DNA from: Cristatella mucedo
Taxonomy: Eukaryota > Bryozoa > Phylactolaemata > Cristatellidae
Assembly: GCA_009760855.2 (NCBI GenBank)
Contig: WPIO01000166.1
Span: forward strand, 501,001-565,000
Reading direction: 5' to 3'
DNA: 64,000 nucleotides
Part shown: positions 1 through 10,882 of the stretch, piece after piece
Numbering within the stretch: the first letter of the stretch is position 1
Layout: the number at the start of each line of letters is the position of its first letter
The notes under the pieces: generated by a model
What the model saw: only the letters and a program-made list of their open reading frames with translations
Databases searched by the model: none
Told to the model about the DNA's origin: nothing
Translations under genes and position numbers: made by a program

Positions 1-673
1 ACCTACACTAGCAGCTCACTACCCGTGGACTCGCTTCACTGAGTCATAGTAGACGGTAACGATGACTACCATGGCAAACGTATGAAGAGAGCTAGTTCAA
101 TAATATTCGTCGTATTTAGCAACCATGCGCGCTTTCATAGTCGAAGTTGAGCGCTGAATTGTGTGTTGAACTATAAAATAGCTAATAAACAGGCCTTAGA
201 TTAGTTCTTTACATGAATAGCTGCCTAAGCTCTGGAGAATATCTCTCAGTGGAACAATCTTTAATTAATTGTTCAGGAACATTCGAAAAAACTTTCATTA
301 TAGTATGAAGAAAATCTTAAAGTCTTTAATTTATTTTTCCCATAATTTTCCGTTGTTACAGGCTGGTAGAATGTAATAGGATATCATAAAGACTCGTACC
401 GCGAAGCTGCGCTACGAAACGAGCGTCTCCACCGACGCTTGCTTGCGGGTTTCAATTAGGCCGGAAAATCAACATTTCGAATCAACTATCAATATTTATG
501 CAGCAAGGTTTTAGGGAATGGACAGCGCAACATTCATAATCTGCACATTCTCGAGCTTGAACACTCATATGTGCATCCCTTTTGAAACCGGAGACTTTAT
601 TATTTCAGCCAAGGGCGTAGTTTTTCTGCCTTTCTGAATTGTCTTCCGGACATCTCAAACTTGTTAAAACTAA
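1..673. other. Left flank, no gene recognised
   Basis: This stretch has no long reading frame and no repeat I recognise. It carries a small inverted repeat (agcgtc/gacgct near 427-444) and two copies of TTCCGGACAT close to the start of the viral block (near 651 and 677). It is probably host DNA next to the truncated end of the viral insertion. The exact junction cannot be fixed by eye. Confidence 0.4.
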
Positions 674-1012
674 ACTTCCGGACATCAAAAGCGAATAGTT
701 AAAAAAGTTTGTGAGATGAATGAAATGCTTGATAAGGAGAAAGAACAAATAGGACAATCTAAAAAAGGCGTTAACAAAAATGTTGTTGATAAACACATGA
801 AACATGAAGACTTTAAAAACTGCTTAGATGAAAAGGTAGAAAAGAAATGTGAACAATCATTGATTAGAAGTGAAAAGCATGTTATGTATGCGATTAAACA
901 AAACAAAGTAGCACTATCAGCTTTTGATTCAAAACGATACTGGTTGGACTGTGGAATCTGCAGCTACGCTTATGGACACTATAGATTTGCTGATGCATTA
1001 GGAATAATCTAA
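674..1012 (+). pseudogene. Protein-primed DNA polymerase B, C-terminal remnant
   Basis: The frame is open from 674 to the stop at 1010-1012. It reads like the extreme C-terminus of Polinton/adenovirus-type family B polymerases: a GVNKNVV segment, then HEDFKNCL, then ALSAFDSKRYW and the terminal YAYGHYRF. In the family this region is the thumb and C-terminal tail. The exonuclease, palm and TPR domains should lie to the left but are absent; a stop sits just upstream (671-673) and no polymerase motifs were seen in 1-673. The virus was therefore truncated inside its polymerase gene, or the rest was deleted. The ATG at 716 is only the first Met of the remnant, not a real start. The assignment rests on motif recognition, not on an alignment. 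Confidence 0.75.
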
Positions 1013-1068
1013 ATAATCTAATAATCCAGGACGATGTAATACTTGCAATATTGGCAACATTAATATAG

Positions 1069-1236
1069 ATGCCAAAAAGAAAGAGTGAAGAAATCATTGA
1101 ATCTGAATCAAAAATAAAAGTTTAACATGATATTCGAGAAACAACAAAAGAGTTTTATGAATTACAAATAGAAATGGAGTATGATAGAGCAGAAGAGCTA
1201 ATTTTTGAGATGGCAGGAATAAATTTATATTATTAA
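1069..1236 (+). pseudogene. Small viral gene of unknown function
   Basis: An ATG at 1069 follows the promoter-like AATATAG directly. The frame encodes about 55 residues rich in Glu and Lys with helical character, and ends at TAA 1234-1236. One in-frame TAA (about codon 19) interrupts it; the sequence continues in the same frame beyond, so it is probably a nonsense mutation. I do not recognise a family. It lies between the polymerase remnant and an acidic protein gene on the same strand. Confidence 0.45.
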
Positions 1237-1261
1237 ATAAAATAAATTCATTATTATAGAA

Positions 1262-2288
1262 ATGGAAAAAGTTGAAAAAGAATATGATTCTGGATATGAA
1301 GAGTCTGATAGTGATGATCCTGATTACAATCAAGAAGAATCAGAATATGAAAGTGATGAATATGAAAGTAATGACAGTGAAGATGGATATAATAATAACA
1401 ATAATAATTCACTTGATAAAGCGTCCTCAGAGAACTTAATCTCTCTCTAGGCGCTTTACATTTGCTGTAAAGTGAAATGCAATTGAATGGTAAGTGAAAT
1501 CATGCTTGAAAAACAAACGAAATGAATAATATGGTTAGGGGTGACATGCACAGGGTCAGCATGCAAATGTGGTTAGTGGCAGCATGCACAGTGTCAGCAC
1601 GCATAAGCACATCAAGAACGAATCACAGGGACCCACTAAATGCTGTCCTAAATAGGTGGGTTTTTAGGTTCCTTTTAAATGTGGTCAGGTCAGGGGATGT
1701 TCTGACGCAGGTCGGGAGGCAGCTCCAGGCTTTGGGAGCATATGAACTAAATGCACGGTCTCCAAAGGATTTAAGGTTTGTACGAGGTATTTCTAGACTG
1801 TTGGATTCCGAAAAGCGGGTGGTACGATGCTTGGCCTGATGGGGTAGTATATCTGACAGATAGGCTGGAGCCATAGAATGAAGGGACCTAAAAGTGAGCG
1901 ACAAAACCTTGAAGTCAATCCGTTGCTTGACTGGTAGCCAGTGCAGGTCGGCGAGAAGTGGAGTAATGTGGCAACTGCGACGCTCACGGCAGACAATTCT
2001 AGCTGCCGAGTTTTGCACCAGCTGCAATCGCCTGATCGCACATGCTGGTAGGCCAGTAAGCAGTGAGTTGCAGAAGTCGAGACGGGATGTCACGAATGCA
2101 TGGACCAACTCGGACGTGGTATCTTTATCTAAACAAGCCCGAAATTTTGCAATGTTATGAAGCTGAAAATAGGCGGATTTGACTGTGGAGCTGATATGGT
2201 CGTCTAACGAGAGGTCGCTTTGGAATATGACAGCTAGATTTCGAGCTGACATGAATACAATTACGTAAATGAAGAAGATGAACTATAA
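1262..2288 (+). pseudogene. Acidic small viral protein, split by a LINE
   Basis: The ATG at 1262 follows ATTATAG. The first ~43 codons are strongly acidic, with runs of Asp, Glu, Ser and Tyr such as SDSDDPDYNQEESEYESDEYE. The frame then runs into the (AAT)n tail of a LINE at about 1390. On the far side of the LINE (from about 2250) a short acidic stretch ending in EEDEL and a TAA at 2286-2288 looks like the original C-terminus. Acidic low-complexity proteins occur in many DNA viruses, but nothing here fixes a function. The Asn run at the end of the uninterrupted frame is LINE-derived. Confidence 0.5.
1390..2249 (-). mobile_element. 5'-truncated CR1/L2-type LINE (copy A)
   Basis: On the - strand this is the C-terminal end of a LINE reverse-transcriptase ORF followed by the 3' UTR. 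The peptide shares LLTGLPA, RLQLVQNSAAR and SFGDRAFSSYAPKAW with the near full-length copy at 4150-7610. It ends in the family signature GCGCCTAGAGAGAGATTAAGTTCTCTGAGGACGC and an (ATT)n tail. It begins abruptly at 2249. It is almost identical to the inverted copy at 8246-9040; one difference was seen in a ~150-nt stretch compared by eye. It interrupts the acidic viral gene. Confidence 0.9.
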
Positions 2289-2308
2289 AAAATGTATATT
2301 TATATAGA

Positions 2309-2584
2309 ATGGATGTTTCTATAGTTCTTAGTTGCGAACAATCAAGAGATATGGCTCTTAAAATTTGTCTACACAAGTTAAAGAGAGTAGATCAAAGAAT
2401 TGTCAAGCACTCACTTGATAAACTTATTCCAGATTTGGATAGCTCGTACACTGCCGTTCTCGTTGAGATTTGCGATACTTGTGATAAACTAATGGAATGT
2501 AGAAGTAAAATAAATGTAATGCTGATAGAAGCAGAAAAGAAATCAAAAACTCCAAAAACTAAACAGGGCGTGCAAATTAATTAA
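2309..2584 (+). CDS. Viral protein of unknown function, 91 aa, intact
   Basis: An uninterrupted 91-codon frame starts at an ATG directly after TTATATAGA and ends in TAA. The product starts MDVSIVLSCEQSRDM and is rich in Cys, Asp, Glu and Lys, with several helical heptad-like stretches and no transmembrane segment. The Cys residues do not form a CxxC pair. I do not recognise the family. It is one of the few viral genes here without a visible lesion, which may only reflect its short length. Confidence 0.6.
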   Translation: MDVSIVLSCEQSRDMALKICLHKLKRVDQRIVKHSLDKLIPDLDSSYTAVLVEICDTCDKLMECRSKINVMLIEAEKKSKTPKTKQGVQIN

Positions 2585-2823
2585 TTTTGAAATGAATGTT
2601 TTCATCATAGTATATATGGAAATAACAAATTATAAAATTAGTAATGCAATTCAAGACAATTGTCAAGGTAAAAAATATAATTAAATGATGAACCTATTAA
2701 AATTATATTTGATATAGTGTATTCACGAAGATAAGTATGAAGAGCTCAAGTTTAAAGCAAGAGAGTTAATCAAGAATTAGATTTATTTTTGTTTTTGCAT
2801 TTTTTTTTATAATAGTATAGGAA

Positions 2824-3689
2824 ATGTCGGCAACTGAAGTAGCTGATCCCAGTCTTGCGACATCTGCAACTCTACTTAAAGCATATGTTGACTATCTTGC
2901 AAAGTCTAGAATGACTGCTTATGATCAGCAAACACTCGACTCAGATATTTCAATTATGACAGATACGTCTGTTAAAAAGTTTTATATCGATGAGTGCGAT
3001 ATTGAAGCACAAAAGGTAATCACTTCAGGAATGGCAAGTGTAACAAGTGATCTTGAAGCAACAGTTAGAACTAAAGTTGATACTCTTCTCGATACACCTG
3101 GAGAAATCTCTAGTTATACTACATGGATTGCTAGTCAGCTACCAACTCTCTCAACAGTTATCTCAGGCGTTGCAGGAACTAAACCTGATATTTCTGGAAT
3201 TGTTAAGGATGAATGTTATGCAATTCTACCTGATATCACTGATTGAACTGAAGTGCACAAAGACAAAAGGCAGCACTTGCAGCTCTTGCTGCTGCAGTTC
3301 CTCCAGAGGTTTTCGATCCAGCAGTTGTTGATCCGAATGTCCCAGTTTCTGATACAATTGCTACAACAACGCTGCAAATAATTTATTTATTTTTATACGG
3401 AATGAATGTAGAAACTAGAAGTAAAGATTGTCTAACAGTTGCACAAGGTCAGCATAATATAAAAATGTGTTAATACCCAATGGGGAGAATTAGGGATATT
3501 AGGAGTACATTATTAGAAGCATTAAAATTAGTTTTAGTGTACAAAGCTTTAAGAGTAGATCATTGAGAAAAAGAAATTGCATATATATTTACAAAAGTTA
3601 GAGATGGATCAATCTTTTCAGAGTTTCTTAAAGATTTGAAAATAGAGAAAATAAATAGTCTTAAATCAGAAGCATACTCTAAAAAATAG
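2824..3689 (+). pseudogene. Viral gene of unknown function, multiply broken
   Basis: The ATG at 2824 follows AATAGTATAG. The first 140 codons are open to a TGA at 3244-3246. Coding potential then moves to another frame (an Ala/Pro-rich stretch with LAALAAAVPPEVFDP), passes a TAA at about 3472 and a TGA at about 3565, and fades at a TAG at 3687-3689. The N-terminal part is helical and Thr/Ser/Asp-rich, possibly a coiled or structural protein. No catalytic motif or membrane segment was seen. The grouping into one gene is my inference from strand, spacing and absence of a new promoter motif. Confidence 0.45.
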
Positions 3690-3697
3690 AGTTAACA

Positions 3698-3769
3698 ATG
3701 CGATTAACAGCAAAAGAATATAGTGCACCAACAGAGCTTATTAAAGAAAGTCTAGATTGGAAAGTTTAA
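3698..3769 (+). CDS. Very short viral ORF (23 aa)
   Basis: A 23-codon frame starts at 3698, 8 nt after the previous stop, and ends with TAA at 3767-3769. Its stop overlaps the stop of the convergent long fibre gene (3766-3768 on the - strand), so both genes end inside one TTAA. It may be a real mini-gene or the tail of the preceding broken gene. No family is recognised. Confidence 0.3.
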   Translation: MRLTAKEYSAPTELIKESLDWKV

Positions 3770-4149
3770 GTATCTACTATTCTAAAATAATTTGTTCCAT
3801 CTGTGGACATATCAGGAACAGTAGGAACAACATCGGTAGTAATAGGACCATATTCAATTGAATTTTGAGTTTGATATTTGATATCACTAATAAAATCAAT
3901 TTCAATTACATCTAAATTACTTGGAGTAACAAGATTATTATAGTTTAAAACAGGAAAACTAATAGTAATATTCATAACACCATCACGCCTACCAAAATCA
4001 ACTATATCAAACTGTGTTATATAATTACTTAATAATAACATATAATTATCTTCAACTCCATTATAAGTAATATTAAGAGAATTAGAAACAATGAAGTTTG
4101 GCGAATAAAGTTTCTGCTTGTAGTTTCTAACTATAAATTTATCTATATA

Positions 4150-7100
4150 TAATAATAATAATAATAATAATATTGCACTTGATAAAGCGCCCTCAGAGAA
4201 CTTAATCTCTTTCTAGGCGCTTTACATTTGCTGCAAAGTGATACGCAATAGAATAGTAAGTAAAATCATGCTTGAAAAACAAACAAAATGAATAACATGG
4301 TTAGGGGTTACATGCACTGGGTCAGCATGCAAATGTGGTCAGTGGCAGCATGAACAGTGTCAGCACGCATAAGCACATCGAGGACGAATCACAAGGACCC
4401 ACTAAATGCTGTCCTAAATAGGTTATGTTTTTAAGTTTCTTTTAAATGTGGTCAGGTCAGGGGATGTTCTGATGCAGGTCGGGAGGGAGTTCCAGGCTGT
4501 GGGAGCATACGAGCTAAATGCACGGTCTCCAAAGGATTTAAGGTTTGTGCGAGGTATTTCTAGACTGTTGGATTCCGAAAAGCGAGTGGTACGATGCTTT
4601 GCCTGATGGGTTAGTGTATCTGAAAGATAGGCTGGAGCCATAGAATGAAGAGACCTAAAAGTGAGCGACAAAACCTTGAAGTCAATCCGTTGCTTGACTG
4701 GTAACCAGTGCAGGTCGGCGAGAAGTGGAGTAATGTGGCAACTGCGACGCTCACGACAGACAAGCCTAGCTGCAGAGTTTTGCACCAGCTGCAATCGCCT
4801 GATCGTACATGCTGGTAGGCCAGTCAGCAGTGAGTTGCAGAAGTCGAGACGAGATGTCACGAATGCATGGACCAACTTGGACGTGGTATCCTTATCTAAA
4901 CAAGCCCTAATTTTAGCAATGTTATGAAGCTGAAAATAGGCTGATTTGACTGTGGAGCTGATGTGGTCGTCTAACGAGAGGTCGCTTTGGAATATGACAC
5001 CTAGATTTCGAGCTGATGCAACTGGAGATATGCTGGCAGAGCCAATTTTGAAAGTCAGCCTTTCCAATTTCTGAATAACACTAGGTTTGCCCATAACTAG
5101 TAAGTTAGTTTTATCATCGTTTAGTTTTAGAAAATTTGCTGCCATCCATGATCGGATGTCATCAATGCATGCAGCAAGTGAGTTGAGAGAATTTGAGGTG
5201 CTCGAAGGCTGGGAGGGATCAAAGCAAAGGTACAACTGAGTGTCATCCGCATAGAAGTGAAAGCCTAGATTGTGCTTGGCAATCACATCAGCGAGAGGGA
5301 GAGTATAAACGGTGAAAAGGACCGGACCTAGCACAGAGCCCTGAGGTACTCCATATTTTAGAGGTACTTCAGATGATCTTTGTCCATTCACGTCAACACT
5401 CTGGAGTCTCCCACTGAGATAGGACCTGAACCACTGCAGAGCAGTGCCAGTGATGCCCAGGCGAGATGAGAGGCGCTCTAGAAGTACTTTGTGATCGATG
5501 GTATCAAAAGCTGCCGAAAGATCGAGCAAACCAGAAGAGACACTCTACCCATGTCTGCATTCCTAAGTAGGTCGTTGTATACCCGAAGCAATGCTGACTC
5601 TGTGGAGTGATTAGCTCTAAAGCCAGACTGGAACTTACTAGCAAGGTGTGAGGTTTCGATATACGAGTTCAGCTGGTCTGCCACGACCCGTTCCAGTGTC
5701 TTTGATAGGAATGGTAGAAGGGAGACTGGGCGGTAGTTGCTTAAGTTCTCTTGGTCTAGTGTAGCTTTCTTGAGAAGTGGCCTGACTACAGCTTTTTTGA
5801 AAGGTGCTGGGACCTGACCTGAGGCTAATGACATATTAATGATGTTGGTTATGCATGGCAGCAGCAGATCAATGCAACGTAGGAGCAGGACAGTGGGAAT
5901 AGGGTCCAGTGGACTTGTTGTCTTCTTTGATTGAGATACGAGCTTTAGGACTACGTCACTGGTGACCTGTTTAAATGCAGACATTGAGGCGCAGCCAGGA
6001 ACCGAGGAACAGCATTCTAGTGGGAAGGTTGTCATCGCAGGGATGGATTCCCTGATTTTGTCTATCTTCTGCACAAAGAATCGAGAGAAGCGATCGGCTA
6101 GATCATCACAAGGATCATCAGGTAAGGAGCTAACCTGGGAACGGTTGAGGAGATGGTTTATTGTCGACATCAGCATTTTTGGATTGTGCATCTGTGATTG
6201 AACAATGTTTCTATAGAAGCTAGACTTAGCCTTTGCTAGGATCGATTGGTACGACCTACAGTAGTCTTCATATGCCTGTCGATGGACAGTTAGTCCGGAT
6301 CTTTTGTATGCCTTTTCAAGCTTTCGTTTAGTAGACTTGGCTAGTTTAATGTCTGTGGTAAACCATAGGCCGTCTGGGCGGGGGCGCACAGTGCGCTTTG
6401 TCAAAGGTGCAAACTCGTCGAGCGTGTCAGCTAGTGTCGTGTTGTAGCAATCTACCAGTGATGACAGATCGGAGGGAGGACTGAGCAGCAAAGGTGAAGC
6501 AGATATGCTCGCACGGACAGCATCGATATCAAGGGTCTTGAGGTTTCGCGATTCACAGGTTATTTTAGAGGAGAATGTGGGCACACACTGTAGATTGAAT
6601 GAGATCTGCATGTGGTCAGATAAGCAGGATTTGGTGATAACTGGTGATGACAAGGTGCAGTTATATGAGAAAATTTGGTCGAGTGTGTGACCCTTGATGT
6701 GGGTAGGGCCATGCACATGAGCCACAAGAGATAATGAGTCTGTCAATGTACGAAATTCGGTGCTGAAAGCGTCAGATAAGTTATCAAAGTGAACGTTGAA
6801 ATCACCCATAACGAGGAAGGATCGATTTCTTGCACACAGAATCGAAATGAGATCGGAGAAATCTGAGATAAAGGAGGATTTGGTACCTGGTGGGCGATAG
6901 ACTACTGCCACTATCGGTAGCTTGTTTTCGGGTGAGACCAGGACAATAGATTCAAAAGACTGCTTCGAGGGTACCGCAAATGGCTTGAAGTTGAATTTCG
7001 AGCGCACGATCATAGCAACTCCACCTCCAGTTTTGATTGATCTAGGGGTGTGAAAGAACGTGAAACCAGATGGAGTAGCGTCTTTAATTGTCGGGCAGTT

Positions 7101-7610
7101 TATCGATTTCAGCCAAGTTTCAGTTAGGGCGAGCAGGTCGATACCATTTTCAGAAATAAGGTCGTTTATTACTAGAGGTTTATTGCACATTGAGCGAGGA
7201 TTCCAAAGGCAAGCGTTAAGTCTGGCCGATTGGGTTACAACAGGCCTGATGACCACTAAGTTTGAGAGATTTACAGTGACGCATGCGGGGGGAGCGTGCT
7301 AAGCGGTTCGAGACAATGCTAGGAATACCAAACGAGCAGCGTCTAAGCTGGCGGTTCCGGCCACCGCGGCGGCTACGGGGTGCTTTCCTTTTGTTAATGC
7401 ATAGTTCATGAATCTTAGCAACAACATTAATATCTAGGAATGCATTTGATATACGATGACGAAGCGATAGCAGCTGCTGACGACCATAACTAACAAGTAT
7501 GTTACTAGCCGCCGGCGTAGCTAATGCAGCCGCCGGCGTGGGAGACCCAGCAGCCCGAAGCAAAAAGCGTTTAGATGTCTATAGGCACGTAATTTCTTAC
7601 GCGCTACGGT
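4150..7610 (-). mobile_element. Near full-length CR1/L2-type non-LTR retrotransposon
   Basis: Read on the - strand, this has an endonuclease/reverse-transcriptase ORF, a short 3' UTR and an (ATT)n tail. The exonuclease-endonuclease-phosphatase domain (7256 to about 6600) shows LNACLWNPRSM, LTETWL, VVYRPPG, MGDFNVHF and SDHMQISF. The reverse transcriptase shows NYRPVSLLPF, LSAAFDTIDHKV, GVPQGSVLGP and FYADDTQLYL. One shift near 5520 separates the two halves of the ORF (592 and 368 codons). The upstream frame 7216-7563 is probably N-terminal LINE sequence. Clade assignment to CR1/L2 rests on domain order, the absence of RNase H and the microsatellite tail. It sits in the long viral fibre gene. 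Confidence 0.9.
4423..7256 (-). pseudogene. LINE ORF2: endonuclease plus reverse transcriptase, one frameshift
   Basis: The ORF copies and inserts the element: the endonuclease nicks target DNA and the reverse transcriptase primes on the nick. The first part (7256-5478) carries the endonuclease and the fingers of the polymerase. The second part (5529-4423) starts at the LDLSAAFDTIDH motif and carries GVPQGSVLGP, the catalytic YADD and the thumb. A missing base at about 5515-5525 puts them out of frame. All catalytic motifs are otherwise present, so this copy is young. It is a member of the family whose truncated copies litter the window. Confidence 0.9.
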
Positions 7611-8245
7611 CAAAAAAAAAACCTATTTGCGTTGTCAACTTCACTTCGGCAATAGAATAATTTACTCTTGTTAAATTAGCATCTTTTAGTATAATTGATC
7701 TTCGAATTGCTTGTTTTCCTACAACATATAATGTTGGCTTATCAACCATTGATATTGGAAATGGCATTCTTTGATTTTTAACAAAAATGCTGTCATAAAG
7801 ATCCTTTATTTTTATTGTTAACTTTGTGTAAGTCAATTTAGCTCTCAATAAATCAATTACTTTACTCAAGTAATAGTTATCATTGTATATACCATCATTA
7901 TAAGTTGACACACTTTCTCCTTTAGTGAAAGTTAAAGAACCATTACTAGATTTATGTCCAAAGCGGCTTTTATTTTTAAGTATATTTCAAAAGCATCATA
8001 TATTTTTTCCGACATTTATTTCATTATTAACATGTAGGTTATTTACTGTTAAATCACCATTTACTGTTAAATCTGCCTTAGTATCAGTGTACTCTTTTTT
8101 TGCGACATCATTTCCTTTTATCGGAGCTAGTACATTGACATATTTTTTTGAGTTTGCAGATATATTTCCTCGTTTAAATTGATCAGAATCTTTTCTTATG
8201 TAGTTGTTATCAGCAAATAATTTTCCAACAACTTCTAACAGCTCT

Positions 8246-9040
8246 AAATCCGCCTATTTTCAGCTTCATAAGAATTGCTAAAACTCGGGCTTGTTTAGAT
8301 AAAGATACCACGTCCAAGTTGGTCCATGCATTCGTGACATCCCGTCTCGACTTCTGCAACTCACTGCTTACTGGCCTACCAGCATGTGCGATCAGGCGAT
8401 TGCAGCTGGTGCAAAACTCGGCAGCTAGAATTGTCTGCCGTGAGCGTCGCAGTTGCCACATTACTCCACTTCTCGCCGACCTGCACTGGCTACCAGTCAA
8501 GCAACGGATTGACTTCAAGGTTTTGTCGCTCACTTTTAGGTCCCTTCATTCTATGGCTCCAGCCTATCTGTCAGATATACTACCCCATCAGGCCAAGCAT
8601 CGTACCACCCGCTTTTCGGAATCCAACAGTCTAGAAATACCTCGTACAAACCTTAAATCCTTTGGAGACCGTGCATTTAGTTCATATGCTCCCAAAGCCT
8701 GGAACTGCCTCCCGACCTGCGTCAGAACATCCCCTGACCTGACCACATTTAAAAGGAACCTAAAAACCCACCTATTTAGGACAGCATTTAGTGGGTCCCT
8801 GTGATTCGTTCTTGATGTGCTTATGCGTGCTGACACTGTGCATGCTGCCACTAACCACATTTGCATGCTGACCCTGTGCATGTCACCCCTAACCATATTA
8901 TTCATTTCGTTTGTTTTTCAAGCATGATTTCACTTACCATTCAATTGCATTTCACTTTACAGCAAATGTAAAGCGCCTAGAGAGAGATTAAGTTCTCTGA
9001 GGACGCTTTATCAAGTGAATTATTATTATTGTTATTATTA
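8246..9040 (+). mobile_element. 5'-truncated CR1/L2-type LINE (copy B)
   Basis: This is the same LINE family in + orientation, starting abruptly at 8246 in the reverse-transcriptase C-terminus and ending in the (ATT)n tail at about 9040. The encoded 161-residue fragment (8319-8804) matches copy A almost residue for residue. It interrupts the long fibre gene: fibre coding sequence is recognisable on the - strand at 9041-9120 and again at 7912-8245. Confidence 0.9.
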
Positions 9041-10010
9041 ATGGATCTACATTGCTTACAAGATTTACTATTCTATTTTCGGACATATCAAGCGTTCCAG
9101 TCATCTGTAAATTTCTTCTGCTAAGCGTTACGCTACTGCTATGTAAATTGTAACATTTATTTCTTTACCTAACAAGCTTGATCCAGATATAAAAGTAGAA
9201 TTAGTAACTATTTTTTTTACTAGCATCTAACATATAGCTACCATACAACTGATCAGCTTGCGCTGTTAGTGTTGATGGTGGAGGCACAAGTAATTTTGTT
9301 ATTCCAGAGACTTCATACGTTACTGCAAGGATAAAAATACCTCTAGGGATTGAAATGTTAGTAATGTTAGTAATCCATCTACCATTGACTGTTCTGTCAT
9401 ATATTTGCGTAGTTAGCGAACCATCCATAGTTCCTTTAAAATTTACAGTTGTAACATTTCCATCTACTTTTCTTAGACAGCGAAGATTTACTCCATCATT
9501 TGGATTCACGGGTTCATTTAGTATAATAATTTGATGATTATTCATATCCAAAGGTCAGCTCAATACTGTGTTGTCATATTTTACAAAGTTAGCATCCATA
9601 TATGCGACAGTTGCAACATTAGTTGGTGATGATGATGTTGCTGCATTTGTAATATTTAATGTTCCAGTTACGATTATATCTCCATCAACAGTTCCACCAG
9701 CTCTTGATATTTTTGTGTCAGCATTATCTTTTGTAGCAGCATCACTTGGATTAACAGGATTAGCAAGATGTATCACTCAATGATCGTTCATATCAAGATC
9801 ATCAGCAGCAGTCGTACCTCTAGATACTCTGTTTGTTACAAAGTTTGTATCTATATACATTCTATTTACAGCATCTGTAGAGTCAACGTGATCTCCAAGA
9901 TTTTTTTATTCGATTTTGATTCATATTCAAAGAACCATTCATGCATGATATCTCCAGTCTTACGAATGTAATTTTTTTTTACTAGGACCTTCTCTACGAT
10001 ATCCAAGCGA

Positions 10011-10021
10011 CATTCTATACA
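10011..10021 (-). promoter_or_regulatory. TATAG start motif of the long fibre gene
   Basis: On the - strand the sequence reads GTATAGAATG. The TAG of this motif is in frame with the preceding short fibre gene and is probably its stop codon. The same stop-in-promoter layout occurs at 16516-16518. Confidence 0.5.
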
Positions 10022-10872
10022 ATAGCAATAATAAAATCAATATATGTAATATTACTAGCAACTCTTAAATTATCTATCATATAAGTGCATGATCTATCAA
10101 TGTTCATAACTAAAAGAAGAGTGCCAGATACACCATAAGTGTTGTCACTAGTTAACTCTTAAAACACTCCAGTAGTATTAGAACACCCGAGAATATTGGA
10201 TACTGTTTGAAAGTTTGCTACTGAACCAGCAACAAAAGTTTTATAAGGTGTTGCATAGCCGATTATATTTCCTTGTTGATTAAAAACTGCAATATTGGCA
10301 GGTGTTGCTCTCAATGTAGAACTTTCTGTTCTTGTCCCATTTACCTTAATAGTAAATATGCTTAGCAGAACAATATTTGAAGCATTTGTAAAGTTAGTAA
10401 GTCTTAAGTACAAAGTAGAACATTTATAAGAATCAACAGATTGCTTTGTTATAGCATCTGAATTTTTCAAAGAAGTAATTCTGTTTGATCCTAGATCAAG
10501 AGTACTATTATAATTACCATTGAAAACTTGAGTCATACTTTTCAGCAATCCATAGTTTATTACTTTGTAAGGTCTAAAATCTTGATATGCAGTTCCATTA
10601 GCAGAATTTACTGATATTCCTTTAATATTTTTACAGTTCAACTGGGATAATAGTTTTGGGCTATTATTTGGAAGTAAGTCACTTAATTTAGAAACAGAAG
10701 CTATTTCTCCTGAAACATTAGTTGCTACAGTATTAAAAAAGTCTGAATTGAGAGCATAATCTAGTCTTATTGCATCTTCATCATTTACTGGAAAACCAAG
10801 ATTTGTAATACCATTTCCATTAGCATCAAGGTTGCTAAAAATATTGCCATTAATCTTACTAATATTATCCAT
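10017..10872 (-). pseudogene. Short fibre gene A
   Basis: The ATG at 10872-10870 lies directly behind ATATATAAGA. An uninterrupted 237-codon frame runs to a TAA at 10161-10159. Beyond it the same frame stays open for ~47 codons to a TAG (10019-10017) inside the next gene's start motif. I read the TAA as a nonsense mutation because the extension ends in a pattern (SCTYMIDNL...ITYI) like the C-terminal head of short fibre gene B (DCYYTDNLGN...LLISYI), and the two genes then have nearly equal length (~285 codons). The N-terminus carries one tail-fibre repeat (LDANGNGITNLGFPV). A second repeat-like unit (LDLGSNRITSL) lies in the middle. The product is probably a trimeric attachment fibre. Confidence 0.7.
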
Positions 10873-10882
10873 TCTTATATAT
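10873..10882. promoter_or_regulatory. 10-bp divergent promoter
   Basis: Only TCTTATATAT separates the start codon of short fibre A (10872-10870, - strand) from that of the membrane-type gene (10883, + strand). Each strand presents a TATATA motif just before its ATG. Confidence 0.5.

Larger units (their letters stand above)
3766..10013 (-). pseudogene. Long fibre (phage tail-fibre-like) gene, split by two LINEs
   Basis: The start is inferred at 10013-10011, an ATG directly behind GTATAGA on the - strand; the stop is TAA at 3768-3766. The N-terminal half is built of repeats of the type MN-x-N-x-I-x-NL-x-x-PV-x-x-x-DAATK, known from bacteriophage tail fibres and found in attachment fibres of some eukaryotic DNA viruses. 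Clear examples are at about 9880-9950, 9640-9780 and 9480-9551. Viral sequence is interrupted at 9040/8246 and again at about 7610/4150 by LINEs, and resumes beyond each. The C-terminal part (3766-4149) is Asn/Asp/Tyr-rich and beta-like, as expected for a receptor-binding head. Lesions include TGA at about 9774 and 9557 and shifts near 9970, 9905, 9215 and 8010. Function as a virion attachment fibre is inferred from the repeats. Confidence 0.75.

Noticed and set aside
1390-9040. The inverted ~0.8-kb pair as terminal inverted repeats of the virus
   Set aside because: Both copies are fragments of the LINE reverse transcriptase with LINE 3' tails and lie inside viral genes.
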